In this document: positions 24,037-32,248 of the stretch, in pieces
Layout of the letters: the number at the start of each line of letters is the position of its first letter
How positions within the stretch are numbered: the stretch's first letter is position 1
Notes under the pieces: model-generated
What the model saw: the letters and a program-made list of their open reading frames with translations, nothing else
Database searches by the model: none
Told to the model about the DNA's origin: nothing
Position numbers and translations under genes: made by a program
Assembly (NCBI GenBank): GCA_018714045.1
Contig: DVNX01000078.1
Span: forward strand, 1 to 35,939
Direction of reading: 5' to 3'
Length of the DNA: 35,939 bases
From: Candidatus Ornithoclostridium faecavium
Lineage (GTDB): Bacteria > Bacillota > Clostridia > Christensenellales > UBA3700

Positions 24037-25071
24037 ATGGAAAAAGTCATAGTATCCGACAGCCCTCACATAAGAGGCAAACGCACTACGAGAGGAATAA
24101 TGCTGGACGTTACCGTCGCTCTGCTTCCCGCGGCGGTAATGGGCTGCGTATTCTTCGGCGTAAGCGCACTGATAACGATATTGATAAGCGTGGCGGCAAG
24201 CGTGGCGACAGAGTTCGTCTACAGTCTGTGCCTTAAAAAGAAGCCTCTCGATATCGTAAGATCATTCGATTTCACCAGCGTGGTCACGGGTCTTTTGCTG
24301 GCGATGTGTCTGCCCTCTCACGTAAAATGGTACGTTCCGCTCATTTCGGCGGTATTCTCAATTGCCGTCGTCAAAATGCTGTTCGGCGGTACGGGCAAGA
24401 ACATAGTCAACCCCGCTATCACGGGAAGAATTTTCGCGTTTATCGCGTTCCAGTCGATGATGGTGTCGGGCTGGGTAGCTCCGACGATATCCGCACTCGA
24501 CGGAAGCGTAACGACGGGCGCGACTCAACTCACCTCGATACTGGGCGGCAACGGCTATTCGGTAAGCCTTCTCGATATGTTCCTCGGCACGGGCATGGCG
24601 GGTTGCATAGGCGAAACGTGCAAGCTCGCGCTTCTCATCGGCGGCATATACCTGGTCGTACGCAAGGTAATAAAGTGGCAGTTCCCCGTTATCTACATTG
24701 TCGTCGAAGGTTTCGTCGCGGTCTGCCTCGCTAAATTCGATTTCGCTCAGTTCCTGCCCTCTATACTTTCGGGCGGCTTGTTCTTAGGCGCGATATTCAT
24801 GGCGACCGACTACGTGACCAGCCCCAACAGCACGGCAGGCAATTACGTGTATTTCGTGGCGCTGGGTATACTTACCGCGGTGCTCAGAGCGGCGACGAAG
24901 ATAGAGGTCGTGTCCTTCGCGATACTTCTGATGAATCTGCTGGTTCCGCTCATCAACGCGTATATCCGTCCGCGTCCATTCGGCGCGCCCGGATTCATCG
25001 AACGTATCCGCGCTAAGACAGAGGCGAAAAAAGCGGCTGAAGCCGCAAAAGAGGAGGGCGGAAAACAATGA
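24037..25071 (+). CDS. rnfD: Rnf complex subunit D
   Basis: Integral membrane subunit of the Rnf pump, 344 aa, with about nine or ten helices, homologous to NqrB. The flavin attachment motif TTGAT places the covalent FMN on Thr163 (SVTTGATQLTSI). The segment FGGTGKNIVNPAITGRIF is highly characteristic of NqrB/RnfD. The C-terminus is a charged Ala/Glu/Lys-rich tail. GGAGG precedes the ATG, 9 nt after rnfC. The stop overlaps the rnfG start by 4 nt. Confidence 0.96.
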   Translation: MEKVIVSDSPHIRGKRTTRGIMLDVTVALLPAAVMGCVFFGVSALITILISVAASVATEFVYSLCLKKKPLDIVRSFDFTSVVTGLLLAMCLPSHVKWYVPLISAVFSIAVVKMLFGGTGKNIVNPAITGRIFAFIAFQSMMVSGWVAPTISALDGSVTTGATQLTSILGGNGYSVSLLDMFLGTGMAGCIGETCKLALLIGGIYLVVRKVIKWQFPVIYIVVEGFVAVCLAKFDFAQFLPSILSGGLFLGAIFMATDYVTSPNSTAGNYVYFVALGILTAVLRAATKIEVVSFAILLMNLLVPLINAYIRPRPFGAPGFIERIRAKTEAKKAAEAAKEEGGKQ

Positions 25072-25670
25072 CGGTCAAACAGTTTTTCACAAGTCAGGCA
25101 TTTAAATGCATAATAGTCCTTCTTATCATCGCGCTCATCGCGGGCGGACTTCTCGCCATCCTCAACGACGTGCTTTACGTGACAGAAGAAGAACGTACGA
25201 TGAGAGCGATAGAAAAGGTGTACGGCAAAGAAATGCAGTACGAAGAGCTGACATATTCTTCCAACGTGCTTGAAAACGAATTCGGCACTATCAATAAATT
25301 GTATAAACTGGAAAACGGCAATTATCTCGTACAGACTACCGGCGGTCAGGGCTATAAGGGCGGCACCATTACCGTATGGGTCGTGCTGGCTACCGAATAC
25401 GGCGATTTCGCAGGCATAGAAAAAGTCGTCCTCGAAAGCTATGAAAAGCAGACCCTTATGTCAAAGCTTACTTACGACGTCTACTCCGCCCACAACGACG
25501 AAATAACGGGCGACGTATATTTCACGACGAGCGGAGAAGGCATAAAAGTGCTGATAAGCGGCGCGACCTATTCGACCAACGCGCTCAACAACGCGGTCGA
25601 CTGCGCGCTCAAGTTCGCACGCGAGGTATTGTTCGTACCTCCGATGACCGAAGATAAGGAGGCGGCTTAA
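25068..25670 (+). CDS. rnfG: Rnf complex subunit G
   Basis: Membrane-anchored flavoprotein subunit, 200 aa. One membrane helix at about 14-33 is followed by an extracytoplasmic FMN-binding domain. The flavinylation motif is SGATYS, with covalent FMN on Thr167. The YKGGTITVWVVLATE region is typical of the FMN_bind fold. FMN would be attached by an ApbE-type transferase, which is not encoded in this window. ATG overlaps the rnfD stop (ATGA). The rnfE start follows the stop directly. Confidence 0.95.
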   Translation: MTVKQFFTSQAFKCIIVLLIIALIAGGLLAILNDVLYVTEEERTMRAIEKVYGKEMQYEELTYSSNVLENEFGTINKLYKLENGNYLVQTTGGQGYKGGTITVWVVLATEYGDFAGIEKVVLESYEKQTLMSKLTYDVYSAHNDEITGDVYFTTSGEGIKVLISGATYSTNALNNAVDCALKFAREVLFVPPMTEDKEAA

Positions 25671-26396
25671 ATGACAGGTAAAAGATTTAAAACGATAGCC
25701 TTTGACGGGCTTCTCAAAAACAACCCGACCCTCCGCCTCGTACTGGGCACCTGCCCGACGCTGGCGCTGTCTACGGCGGCGTTCAACGGCATAGGCATGG
25801 GTCTCGCGGTCACGTTCATACTGATATGCTCCAACGTGCTGATATCGCTTTTAAGAAAGACGATACCCAATGCGGTGCGTATCCCCGCGTTCGTCATCAT
25901 AATCGCGACTTTCGTCACGATAGTCAGAATGGTGCTGGATAAGTTCATTCCGTCGCTGTACGACTCTATGGGCGTCTATCTGCCGCTTATCGTCGTCAAC
26001 TGCATAATCCTGGGAAGAGCCGAATCCTTCGCCAGCAAGAACAAGGTGCTCGACTCCGCTTGCGACGGTCTGTTCACCGGTCTCGGCTTCACCTGCGCGC
26101 TGACCCTCATCGGCGCGGTAAGAGAGATCCTCGGCGCGGGCGCGATATTCGGCTATACGCTGTGGGACTTCAAGATAGAGTTCTTCACCTCGTCCGCGGG
26201 CGCGTTCTTCGTGTACGGCCTCGCGATAGCGATATTCAACGCGGTCTATTCGAAGATAGAGAATATAAGAAGAAGCAAGACTTTCGCTCTCAGGATAATG
26301 CCGAAGCCCGACGTTTCGGCGCCCGACAACCTCGACCCCGAGGAAAGCGAAAAAGCGCAGGCGGCAACGCAGGAAACCGCAAAGGAGGTAAAGTGA
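25671..26396 (+). CDS. rnfE: Rnf complex subunit E
   Basis: Integral membrane subunit, 241 aa, about six helices, homologous to NqrD. Hallmarks are NNPTLRLVLGTCPTLALST at the N-terminus and VYLPLIVVNCIILGRAE with the conserved Cys that in homologues binds an intramembrane iron with RnfA. It has a charged C-terminal extension of about 40 residues (DNLDPEESEKAQAATQ), which is longer than in many homologues. GGAGG within the end of rnfG supplies the ribosome site. Confidence 0.96.
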   Translation: MTGKRFKTIAFDGLLKNNPTLRLVLGTCPTLALSTAAFNGIGMGLAVTFILICSNVLISLLRKTIPNAVRIPAFVIIIATFVTIVRMVLDKFIPSLYDSMGVYLPLIVVNCIILGRAESFASKNKVLDSACDGLFTGLGFTCALTLIGAVREILGAGAIFGYTLWDFKIEFFTSSAGAFFVYGLAIAIFNAVYSKIENIRRSKTFALRIMPKPDVSAPDNLDPEESEKAQAATQETAKEVK

Positions 26397-26397
26397 T

Positions 26398-27003
26398 ATG
26401 GGTACTTTCTTCACTATACTTATAATCGCGGTATTCGTAAACAACTTCGTCGTCGTTCAATTCCTCGGTATCTGCCCCTTCCTGGGCGTATCCAAAAAGA
26501 CGAACAACGCTCTCGGTATGGGCATAGCCGTCACGCTGGTAATGACGATAACCTGTCTCATCACCTACCCGATATACGAATATATCCTGACCCCGCTGGG
26601 GCTCGAATACCTCGAGATAATCGTGTTCATATTCGTTATAGCGGCGCTCGTTCAGATGATAGAACGCGCTATAAAACGCTTCTCTCCCGCGCTGTATCAG
26701 GCGATGGGAATCTACCTGCCGCTTATCACGACTAACTGCGCAGTGCTGGGCGTTGCGGAGCTGGTCATCGACAAAGCGCAGATGATGAGCTTACTCGGTA
26801 TTACTTCGATGAACCTCGGCGTAGCTGTGCTGTACGGTCTGTTCGCAGGCGTAGGCTTTACTGTTTCGATAGTCATAATGAGCGGTCTCAGAGAAAAGAT
26901 AGACCACCTCAAAATGCCGGGCGCGATGAAAGGCTTCCCGATAACGATGATGGCGGCATGCTTTATGGCTATGGGCTTTTACGTATTCAACATGATAGGC
27001 TGA
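26398..27003 (+). CDS. rnfA: Rnf complex subunit A
   Basis: Integral membrane subunit, 201 aa, six helices, homologous to NqrE and to RnfE in inverted topology. Typical text: NNFVVVQFLGICPFLGVSK near the start and IYLPLITTNCAVLGVAEL, whose Cys residues pair with those of RnfE around the membrane iron-sulfur centre in studied homologues. The ATG lies 1 nt after the rnfE stop and has AAAGGAGG before it. Confidence 0.97.
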   Translation: MGTFFTILIIAVFVNNFVVVQFLGICPFLGVSKKTNNALGMGIAVTLVMTITCLITYPIYEYILTPLGLEYLEIIVFIFVIAALVQMIERAIKRFSPALYQAMGIYLPLITTNCAVLGVAELVIDKAQMMSLLGITSMNLGVAVLYGLFAGVGFTVSIVIMSGLREKIDHLKMPGAMKGFPITMMAACFMAMGFYVFNMIG

Positions 27004-27016
27004 GGAGGATAAAATA

Positions 27017-27835
27017 ATGACGAATTTATTGATTTCTGCGGCGATACAATGGAATAAGGTCGGCTTGGTGCTGGGCATAATTGCGGGTCTCGCGATAGTT
27101 TTCGCCGTGCTCATTCTTATCGTGACAAAGGTCTGCCATATAGAAGAGGACGAAAAGGTCGTAAAAATCCTCGAACATCTCGCAGGCGCGAACTGCGGCG
27201 GTTGCGGACACAGCGGTTGCGAAGGCTTTGCTAAATGCCTCGCCTGCGGAAAGGCTTCCCTTAACGACTGCAAGGTAACTTCCGACGAAGAAAAGAAAGT
27301 TATCGCAGAGCTTGCGGGTATAGAGTTTTCTTCCAGCGAGCCCACCGTAGCGGTCGTAAAGTGCAACGGCGGCGTGAACGCGGAGGACAAATACGAATAT
27401 ATCGGCAACGAAGGCTGCCTTAACAGGAAAATGTATCTGGGCGGCTGCAAAATGTGCCCGCACGGCTGCTTGGGCGGCGGAACTTGCGAGGAGATATGCC
27501 CCGTCGGAGCTATCAAGGTAAAAGACGGCGTGGCGTTCGTAGACAAGACCCTCTGCACCTCGTGCGGCGCGTGCATCTACAAATGCCCGCAACTCATCAT
27601 CGAACGTATCCCCGCTTCCGCTAAGGTCTACTGCGCTTGCTCGACCACCTGCAAGGGCAAAGAAACCATGGCGTTCTGCAAAGTGGGTTGCATAGGCTGC
27701 GGTATGTGCGCGAGAGTGTGCCCCAACAAGGCGATAACGATGGTAAACAATCTGCCCGTATTCGATTATTCAAAATGCACGGGCTGTATGGAATGTCTTA
27801 AAAAGTGTCCCAGAAAGATCATCAAGGAACACTGA
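27017..27835 (+). CDS. rnfB: Rnf complex subunit B, ferredoxin-type
   Basis: Electron entry subunit that accepts electrons from reduced ferredoxin. The 272-aa protein has an N-terminal membrane helix (about 15-38), the four-Cys CGGCGHSGC..C domain, a second Cys group with GCKMCPHGCLGGGTCEEICP, and then classic [4Fe-4S] motifs: CTSCGACIYKCP, CIGCGMCARVCP and CTGCMECLKKCP. GGAGGATAAAATA precedes the ATG. Last gene of the operon; the next element is the bidirectional terminator. Confidence 0.96.
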   Translation: MTNLLISAAIQWNKVGLVLGIIAGLAIVFAVLILIVTKVCHIEEDEKVVKILEHLAGANCGGCGHSGCEGFAKCLACGKASLNDCKVTSDEEKKVIAELAGIEFSSSEPTVAVVKCNGGVNAEDKYEYIGNEGCLNRKMYLGGCKMCPHGCLGGGTCEEICPVGAIKVKDGVAFVDKTLCTSCGACIYKCPQLIIERIPASAKVYCACSTTCKGKETMAFCKVGCIGCGMCARVCPNKAITMVNNLPVFDYSKCTGCMECLKKCPRKIIKEH

Positions 27836-27851
27836 AAAAGATAACCTCTTA

Positions 27852-27886
27852 AACAAAAAAGACGGCGATCGCCGTCTTTTTTGTTT
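27852..27886. terminator. Bidirectional terminator between rnfB and the superoxide reductase operon
   Basis: Near-perfect palindrome: ACAAAAAAGACGGCGA and its complement TCGCCGTCTTTTTTGT around 27869. An A-run before and a T-run after let it act for both the Rnf transcript (+) and the SOR transcript (-). Confidence 0.9.
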
Positions 27887-27993
27887 TTCTTAGAAATATA
27901 TTGCCTTATCGTCAAAGCGCACCGTTTGCGCATGCAGCGTTAAACTTTCGCGCCTGGTACTTTGCGCCGCCGCTTTGAAATCTCAGCTTTATA

Positions 27994-28371
27994 TCAAAGC
28001 TCCTTTACCCACAGTCCGTGGAGATTGCAATAAGCGTATACCGCGACTGCCTTGTCGCCCGCAAGAGCGAATTCCGCTGTCGGAGCGTCGCCCGCCTTGA
28101 GCGATTTGCGCTGACCGCCTTTTTCTGTCTGCACGTATATCCACTCTATGAAATGCTCTGCAAGCATAGGATGTTCCGCAGAACCTACGCTGACCTTTAT
28201 CTTGTCTCCCTCAACCGTAACGACCGGGATATGCTTTTCACCGCTTGCTTCGACGGAATTGGGCGTGAGCTGTTGCATCTTTTCGCCGCAACAGAATACG
28301 GGTACACCCGAACTTTTGATCATTCCGATAATGTTGCCGCAATGACGGCAGATATAAAATTTGTTGGACAT
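27994..28371 (-). CDS. Superoxide reductase (desulfoferrodoxin)
   Basis: A 125-aa class I (two-iron) superoxide reductase that reduces superoxide to peroxide without making oxygen. The N-terminal desulforedoxin domain has Cys8, Cys11 (YICRHCG) and the pair Cys27-Cys28 (VFCCGEKM). The catalytic domain contains EKHIPV, HPMLAEHFIEWI and CNLHG, which give the four His and one Cys of the active iron. GGAGG precedes the ATG. It is the last gene of the thioredoxin-rhodanese-CoADR operon, 44 nt after the CoADR stop. Confidence 0.96.
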   Translation of the reverse strand: MSNKFYICRHCGNIIGMIKSSGVPVFCCGEKMQQLTPNSVEASGEKHIPVVTVEGDKIKVSVGSAEHPMLAEHFIEWIYVQTEKGGQRKSLKAGDAPTAEFALAGDKAVAVYAYCNLHGLWVKEL

Positions 28372-28415
28372 ATTTTCCTCCTGTCTGTTTATTTACGGGG
28401 TATCTCCCGCGGTTT

Positions 28416-30113
28416 TCATTTTGCGCGGTTCACCCCGCAATCGGTCGCGCACGCGCTGTCGAATTCAGACTTTGCAATGCTCGAATACAGGCGGTAACCG
28501 CCCGCAAAGTTGTAACAGTCGAATCCTTTCTGCATAAGCATTCTGCACGCGATATAACTGCGCAGCCCCGACTGACACATAAGATACAACGGCTTCGATC
28601 TGTCTATTTCTGAAGCGCGGTCTCTCAGCTCGTCAACGGGTATATTCGTATTGAATCCCTCCGCATGACCGCGCGCGTATTCCTCTGCCGTACGCACGTC
28701 AAGCAGCGTTACGTCCGCGCCTTTCAGCGACGGCAGATCTTCGTAATAAAATTGCTTTACCTTACCTTCCAGCACGTTTTCAGCGACAAAGCCGACCATA
28801 TTAACAGGGTCTTTCGCCGAAGCGTAAGGCGGTGCGTAAGCAAGGTCGAGATCTGCAAGATCTGTCACTTTCATTCCCGCCTGCATAGCCGTAGCTATCA
28901 CGTCGATACGTTTGTCAACGCCGTCGAAACCGACAGCCTGCGCGCCGATAATTTTCCTGTCCGTGTTCGTAAACAATACTTTTACGGTCATCACTTTCCC
29001 GCCCGGATAATAGGAAGCGTGAGATGCGGGAGAGATGATGATCTTATCGTAATCTATCCCCGCCGCCTTAGCCGTCTTTTCGTTTATCCCGACGAAAGCC
29101 GCCGTCATGTCAAACACTTTGAGCACGGACGCGGCATGAGAGCCTTTATACGTATGATCGACTCCCGCTATATTGTCGGCGGCTACGCGCCCCTGTTTAT
29201 TTGCGGGTCCCGCAAGAGATATCACCGCCTTGCCTCCCGTTACGGTATTGGTTATCGAGACCGCGTCTCCTACCGCGTATATATCGGGATCAGAGGTCTG
29301 CATTCTGTCGTTTACGACTATGCTTCCCTTTACCCCGATCTCAAGTCCCGCTTCTTTCGCGAGCGCGGATTCAGGAGTTACACCGATGGCAAGAATAGCC
29401 ATATCCGCTTCAACCGGTTGTCCGTTCTTTAACAGTACGCGTATCCTGCCGCCTTCTTCTTCGAATCCGAGTAATGCTGAATTCAGCCTGAGATCCACCC
29501 CGAATTTGCGTATGCGGTTGTGCAGGAAAGAAGCGATATCCCCGTCGATGGGAGAAAGTACGTGTCCGCTTCTTTGTACGAGGGTGACGTAAAGTCCCGC
29601 TTCCCTTAAATTTTCAGCCGTCTCTATGCCGATAAATCCGCCGCCTATCACGACCGCGGATCTCACGCCTTTACTTATCGCGGCGTCTCTTATGCGGAAG
29701 GTGTCCTCCACGGTACGCAACGTGTAGATCTTGTCGCTGTCAGCTTCTTTTACGTCGGGGACAATGGGGCGCGCACCGGGCGAAAGTATCAGCTTGTCAT
29801 AGCTTTCTTCATAGGTTGCGCCTGTCGTAAGATCGCGCACGGCAACCTTTTTAGCTGCTCTGTCTATAGAAACGACCTCCGTCAGCACGCGCACGTCGAT
29901 ATCGAACCTTTCCTTAAAACTCTGAGGAGTCTGCAACGTGAGGTCTTCTCTGTCCTTTATCACGCCGCCGATATAGTACGGCAGACCGCAGTTGGCATAC
30001 GAAACGTATCCCGTACGCTCGAACACAACTATCTGCGCGTTCTCGTCAAGTCTGCGCAGTCTTGCAGCGGCGCTCGCGCCTCCCGCTACGCCTCCTACTA
30101 TAACAACTTTCAT
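28416..30113 (-). CDS. CoA-disulfide reductase with C-terminal rhodanese domain
   Basis: A 565-aa flavoprotein of the CoADR-RHD group. GGVAGGASAAARLRR (7-21) binds FAD. SYANCGLPYYIGG carries the single redox Cys42 typical of CoA-disulfide and NADH oxidases of this class. A second Rossmann motif VVIGGGFIGIETAENL follows, and TSDPDIYAVGDAV is the FAD end motif. The C-terminal rhodanese domain has its catalytic Cys513 in YLMCQSGLRS. Known members reduce CoA disulfide, persulfide or polysulfide with NAD(P)H. The start overlaps the preceding rhodanese stop (TAATG). Confidence 0.93.
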   Translation of the reverse strand: MKVVIVGGVAGGASAAARLRRLDENAQIVVFERTGYVSYANCGLPYYIGGVIKDREDLTLQTPQSFKERFDIDVRVLTEVVSIDRAAKKVAVRDLTTGATYEESYDKLILSPGARPIVPDVKEADSDKIYTLRTVEDTFRIRDAAISKGVRSAVVIGGGFIGIETAENLREAGLYVTLVQRSGHVLSPIDGDIASFLHNRIRKFGVDLRLNSALLGFEEEGGRIRVLLKNGQPVEADMAILAIGVTPESALAKEAGLEIGVKGSIVVNDRMQTSDPDIYAVGDAVSITNTVTGGKAVISLAGPANKQGRVAADNIAGVDHTYKGSHAASVLKVFDMTAAFVGINEKTAKAAGIDYDKIIISPASHASYYPGGKVMTVKVLFTNTDRKIIGAQAVGFDGVDKRIDVIATAMQAGMKVTDLADLDLAYAPPYASAKDPVNMVGFVAENVLEGKVKQFYYEDLPSLKGADVTLLDVRTAEEYARGHAEGFNTNIPVDELRDRASEIDRSKPLYLMCQSGLRSYIACRMLMQKGFDCYNFAGGYRLYSSIAKSEFDSACATDCGVNRAK

Positions 30114-30433
30114 TATCTAACCACCTTTCCGCGGTAGGAAGCGATCCCACCGATATTTCTGACGTCAGTATAGCCCATACGCTTTAAAAGCGTTGTCGCT
30201 TGCCCGCTCCTCGCACCGCTGTAACAGTAGACGAACACGGGGGTGTTCCTGTTCTTTATCTTACTTTCCACCGCGTGCAATGCGTCAAGCGGAACGTTGA
30301 TACTGTTTTCTATATGTCCGCAAGCGTATTCGTCGCGCGTCCTTACGTCCAGAAGTACTGCGCCCGATACGTTTTTAAACTCATTGACGCCTTCGTTCAC
30401 GTCGCTTTTAGAGAAAAAACCGAAAAAGCTCAT
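30113..30433 (-). CDS. Single-domain rhodanese
   Basis: A 106-aa cytoplasmic sulfurtransferase. It has LLDVRTRDEYACGHIENSIN and the active loop YCYSGARSG with catalytic Cys70. The first 12 residues are a short hydrophobic, Phe-rich start (MSFFGFFSKS). It overlaps the stop of thioredoxin by one base (TGATG) and the CoADR start by one base, so it is translated with both. The context suggests persulfide handling with CoADR. Confidence 0.93.
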   Translation of the reverse strand: MSFFGFFSKSDVNEGVNEFKNVSGAVLLDVRTRDEYACGHIENSINVPLDALHAVESKIKNRNTPVFVYCYSGARSGQATTLLKRMGYTDVRNIGGIASYRGKVVR

Positions 30434-30750
30434 CAGTTCACCCCCAACATAGCGGCTATATCTGCTTCAGACCTGAAGCCCGTCGCACGCGATACGACTT
30501 TTCCGCCCTTAAGCACTACCAGAGTGGGTATGCTTACTATCCCGAACGCTGCCGCCAAGTCGTTTTCTTCGTCTACGTTGACTTTCCCGACCTTGGCTTT
30601 ACCTGCATACTTTTCAGCTACCTGCGCTATTACGGGCGCTATCATTCTGCACGGACCGCACCACGGCGCCCAGAAATCAAGCAATACGGGAAGTTCAGAG
30701 TTTATTATTTCTTTTTCAAAGTTGTCTTTTGTTATTCTGAGTTCAGACAT
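30433..30750 (-). CDS. trxA: Thioredoxin
   Basis: A 105-aa thioredoxin: VLLDFWAPWCGPCRMIAP with redox Cys31 and Cys34, then the cis-Pro segment GIVSIPTLVVLKGG. The ATG at 30748-30750 has AAGGAG upstream; a longer reading upstream lacks support because it would run through the -10. First gene of the four-gene redox operon. No thioredoxin reductase gene is next to it; the CoADR could not obviously replace it. Confidence 0.96.
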   Translation of the reverse strand: MSELRITKDNFEKEIINSELPVLLDFWAPWCGPCRMIAPVIAQVAEKYAGKAKVGKVNVDEENDLAAAFGIVSIPTLVVLKGGKVVSRATGFRSEADIAAMLGVN

Positions 30751-30781
30751 TTTTCTTTCTCCTTTGTGTTTGTCTGAACGT

Positions 30782-30787
30782 ATTATA
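30782..30787 (-). promoter_or_regulatory. -10 box of the thioredoxin-SOR operon
   Basis: TATAAT on the minus strand, about 30 nt before the start codon. No good -35 is seen. A GTCAC..GTGAC inverted repeat lies a little upstream (30818-30831) and could be a regulator site. Confidence 0.5.
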
Positions 30788-30826
30788 ACACCTTCCCGCG
30801 CCTTTTTCTGTGACTTTGTCACCCGC

Positions 30827-31155
30827 GTGACGGGGAGCATTAGTCTGCTGCCGCGTGTTGGCGCTTATTACATAATTATAAGCATGTGCCGCTGTGCGTG
30901 GCGGGAGCATTGGTCTACTTTCGCGTATTGTCGCCCGTTTCTTAACGCGAAGCCTATACGGCAGTCGCCCCGTGGCTGTGACCGCGGCATTAGTCGGCTA
31001 TCGGCGGTGTAACCGCGGCATTGGTCGGCTGTCGCGTGTTGTAGCTTGTTACATTACGCGAAGCCTATACGGCAGTCACCCCGTGGCTGTGACCGACGGC
31101 ATCAGTCGGCTGTCGCGTGTTGACGCTTATTTGATAATTATAAGCATGTACAATT
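30827..31155. repeat. Tandem/interspersed repeat cluster upstream of the redox operon
   Basis: Five related units share CATTGGTCGGCTGTCGCGTGTTG-like text with small changes: unit A 30827-30893, B 30894-30977, C' 30978-31006 (short), C 31007-31089, D 31090-31155. B and C are about 82 bp and share CGCGAAGCCTATACGGCAGTC plus CCCCGTGGCT. A and D share a GCTTAT/ATAAGC hairpin with loop and a GCATGT end, so they flank the array. Open frames through it have unlikely composition and no ribosome site. The sequence 31156-31290 has no gene. Confidence 0.75.
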
Positions 31156-31294
31156 AGCCAGTCTGTATCGCGACTACAATTTTATCACCTTTGAACGATG
31201 CGGTCAATAGCGGTCTGTTCTGATTATTTTCTTTCAATATCTTTTAAGCTATGATATCGGTTTATTTTATTTTCCATTTTATTTACATTTAAAA

Positions 31295-31324
31295 TGAGAC
31301 ATTTGTCTCACATTGTTATATAAT
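31295..31324 (+). promoter_or_regulatory. Promoter of the SDR gene with overlapping palindromic operator
   Basis: TATAAT (31319-31324) lies 17 nt after GAGACA (31296-31301), a 4/6 -35. The palindrome TGAGACA-TT-TGTCTCA (31295-31310), with perfect 7-bp arms, covers this -35, the usual arrangement for repression by a TetR-type dimer. No such regulator gene lies in the window. Confidence 0.65.
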
Positions 31325-31357
31325 TAACTTGAAAACCTGTTAAAGGAGGAATTTATT

Positions 31358-32182
31358 ATGGCAAAAGTATGCGTGATAACCGGCGGCGGAAGCGGAATGG
31401 GACTGGAAGCCGCGAAATTTATGCCCAAAGACAGAATTATCGTTCTTTCCGGCAGAACTGAAGCAAAACTGGCAAAGGCGGTAGAGGAACTTGAGAACCT
31501 GGGCTTTAAAGCATACGCCAAAGCGTGCGACACGTCCAAGCGCGAAAGCGTAAAAGAACTGGCGGAGTTCGCAGCTTCTCTCGGCGAAGTGGCGACGGTA
31601 ATCAATTCCGCGGGTCTCTCTCCCGCAATGAGCGACGCAGATACGATAATCAAAGTCAACGCGCTGGGAACGGTTTACGTAAATCAGGAGTTTTCCAAAG
31701 TCATTAATAAAGGCGTGATAGTCGATATCGCTTCCAACTCTGCTTATATGCTTCCCTCTTTCATGCAGAGCAAAAAGACTTATGCTCTCGCGGACGAGGA
31801 CGAAGAAAAGTTCTTAAAGAAAATGGTAAAGAAAACCCGCATCGTCAAAGACGGATATATGCGCTCAGGCTTAGCTTACACGATATCTAAAAATTTCGTC
31901 ACGTGGTACGCTAAAAAATGCGCTTACGAATACGGCCCCAAGGGCATAAGAGTCGTTTCGTTGAGCCCGGGTCTCATTGCGACCGATATGGGCAACCTTG
32001 AAAAAGAATCAGGCGGCATGCTTATCGGCTTCTCTGCCGAAGAGCGCATGGGTAAGGTCGAAGAACTGGGCTTTGCCATCGCAAGCGTCGCAGACGAAAG
32101 GAACGGTTACCTTGCGGGCGTAGACGTGCTCGTAGACGGCGGCAGCGTAAACGGAATGAAAGAGTTCAAAAAGAAAAAATAA
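31358..32182 (+). CDS. Short-chain dehydrogenase/reductase
   Basis: A 274-aa SDR. The NAD(P)-binding TGGGSGMG is at 8-15, NSAG at 83-86 and the Ser motif IASNSAY at 124-130. The YxxxK pair is Tyr174 and Lys178 (YTISK). The distance from Ser to Tyr is about 46 residues rather than the usual 13, because a charged helical insertion of about 34 residues (KKTYALADEDEEKFLKKM..) sits between. Such an insertion is known in 3-alpha-hydroxysteroid dehydrogenases of the SDR family, so a steroid-like alcohol is a possible substrate, but this is inference. AAAGGAGGAA precedes the ATG. Confidence 0.9.
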   Translation: MAKVCVITGGGSGMGLEAAKFMPKDRIIVLSGRTEAKLAKAVEELENLGFKAYAKACDTSKRESVKELAEFAASLGEVATVINSAGLSPAMSDADTIIKVNALGTVYVNQEFSKVINKGVIVDIASNSAYMLPSFMQSKKTYALADEDEEKFLKKMVKKTRIVKDGYMRSGLAYTISKNFVTWYAKKCAYEYGPKGIRVVSLSPGLIATDMGNLEKESGGMLIGFSAEERMGKVEELGFAIASVADERNGYLAGVDVLVDGGSVNGMKEFKKKK

Positions 32183-32194
32183 ACTTTACCGATA

Positions 32195-32236
32195 AAAGAA
32201 AAAAAGACGGGTATCCCGTCTTTTTTTCTTTTACTC
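32195..32236. terminator. Bidirectional terminator after the SDR gene
   Basis: GACGGG (32206-32211), loop TAT, CCCGTC (32215-32220), flanked by an A-run and a T-run that extend the pairing (AAAAGAAAAAAA with TTTTTTTCTTTT). It can serve the SDR gene (+) and the small convergent gene (-). Confidence 0.88.
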
Positions 32237-32248
32237 AGACGCGCCGTC

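Noticed and set aside
30894..31157. 87-codon open frame in the repeat cluster
   Set aside because: Repeated peptide reflects the DNA repeats; no ribosome site and a repeat-driven composition.
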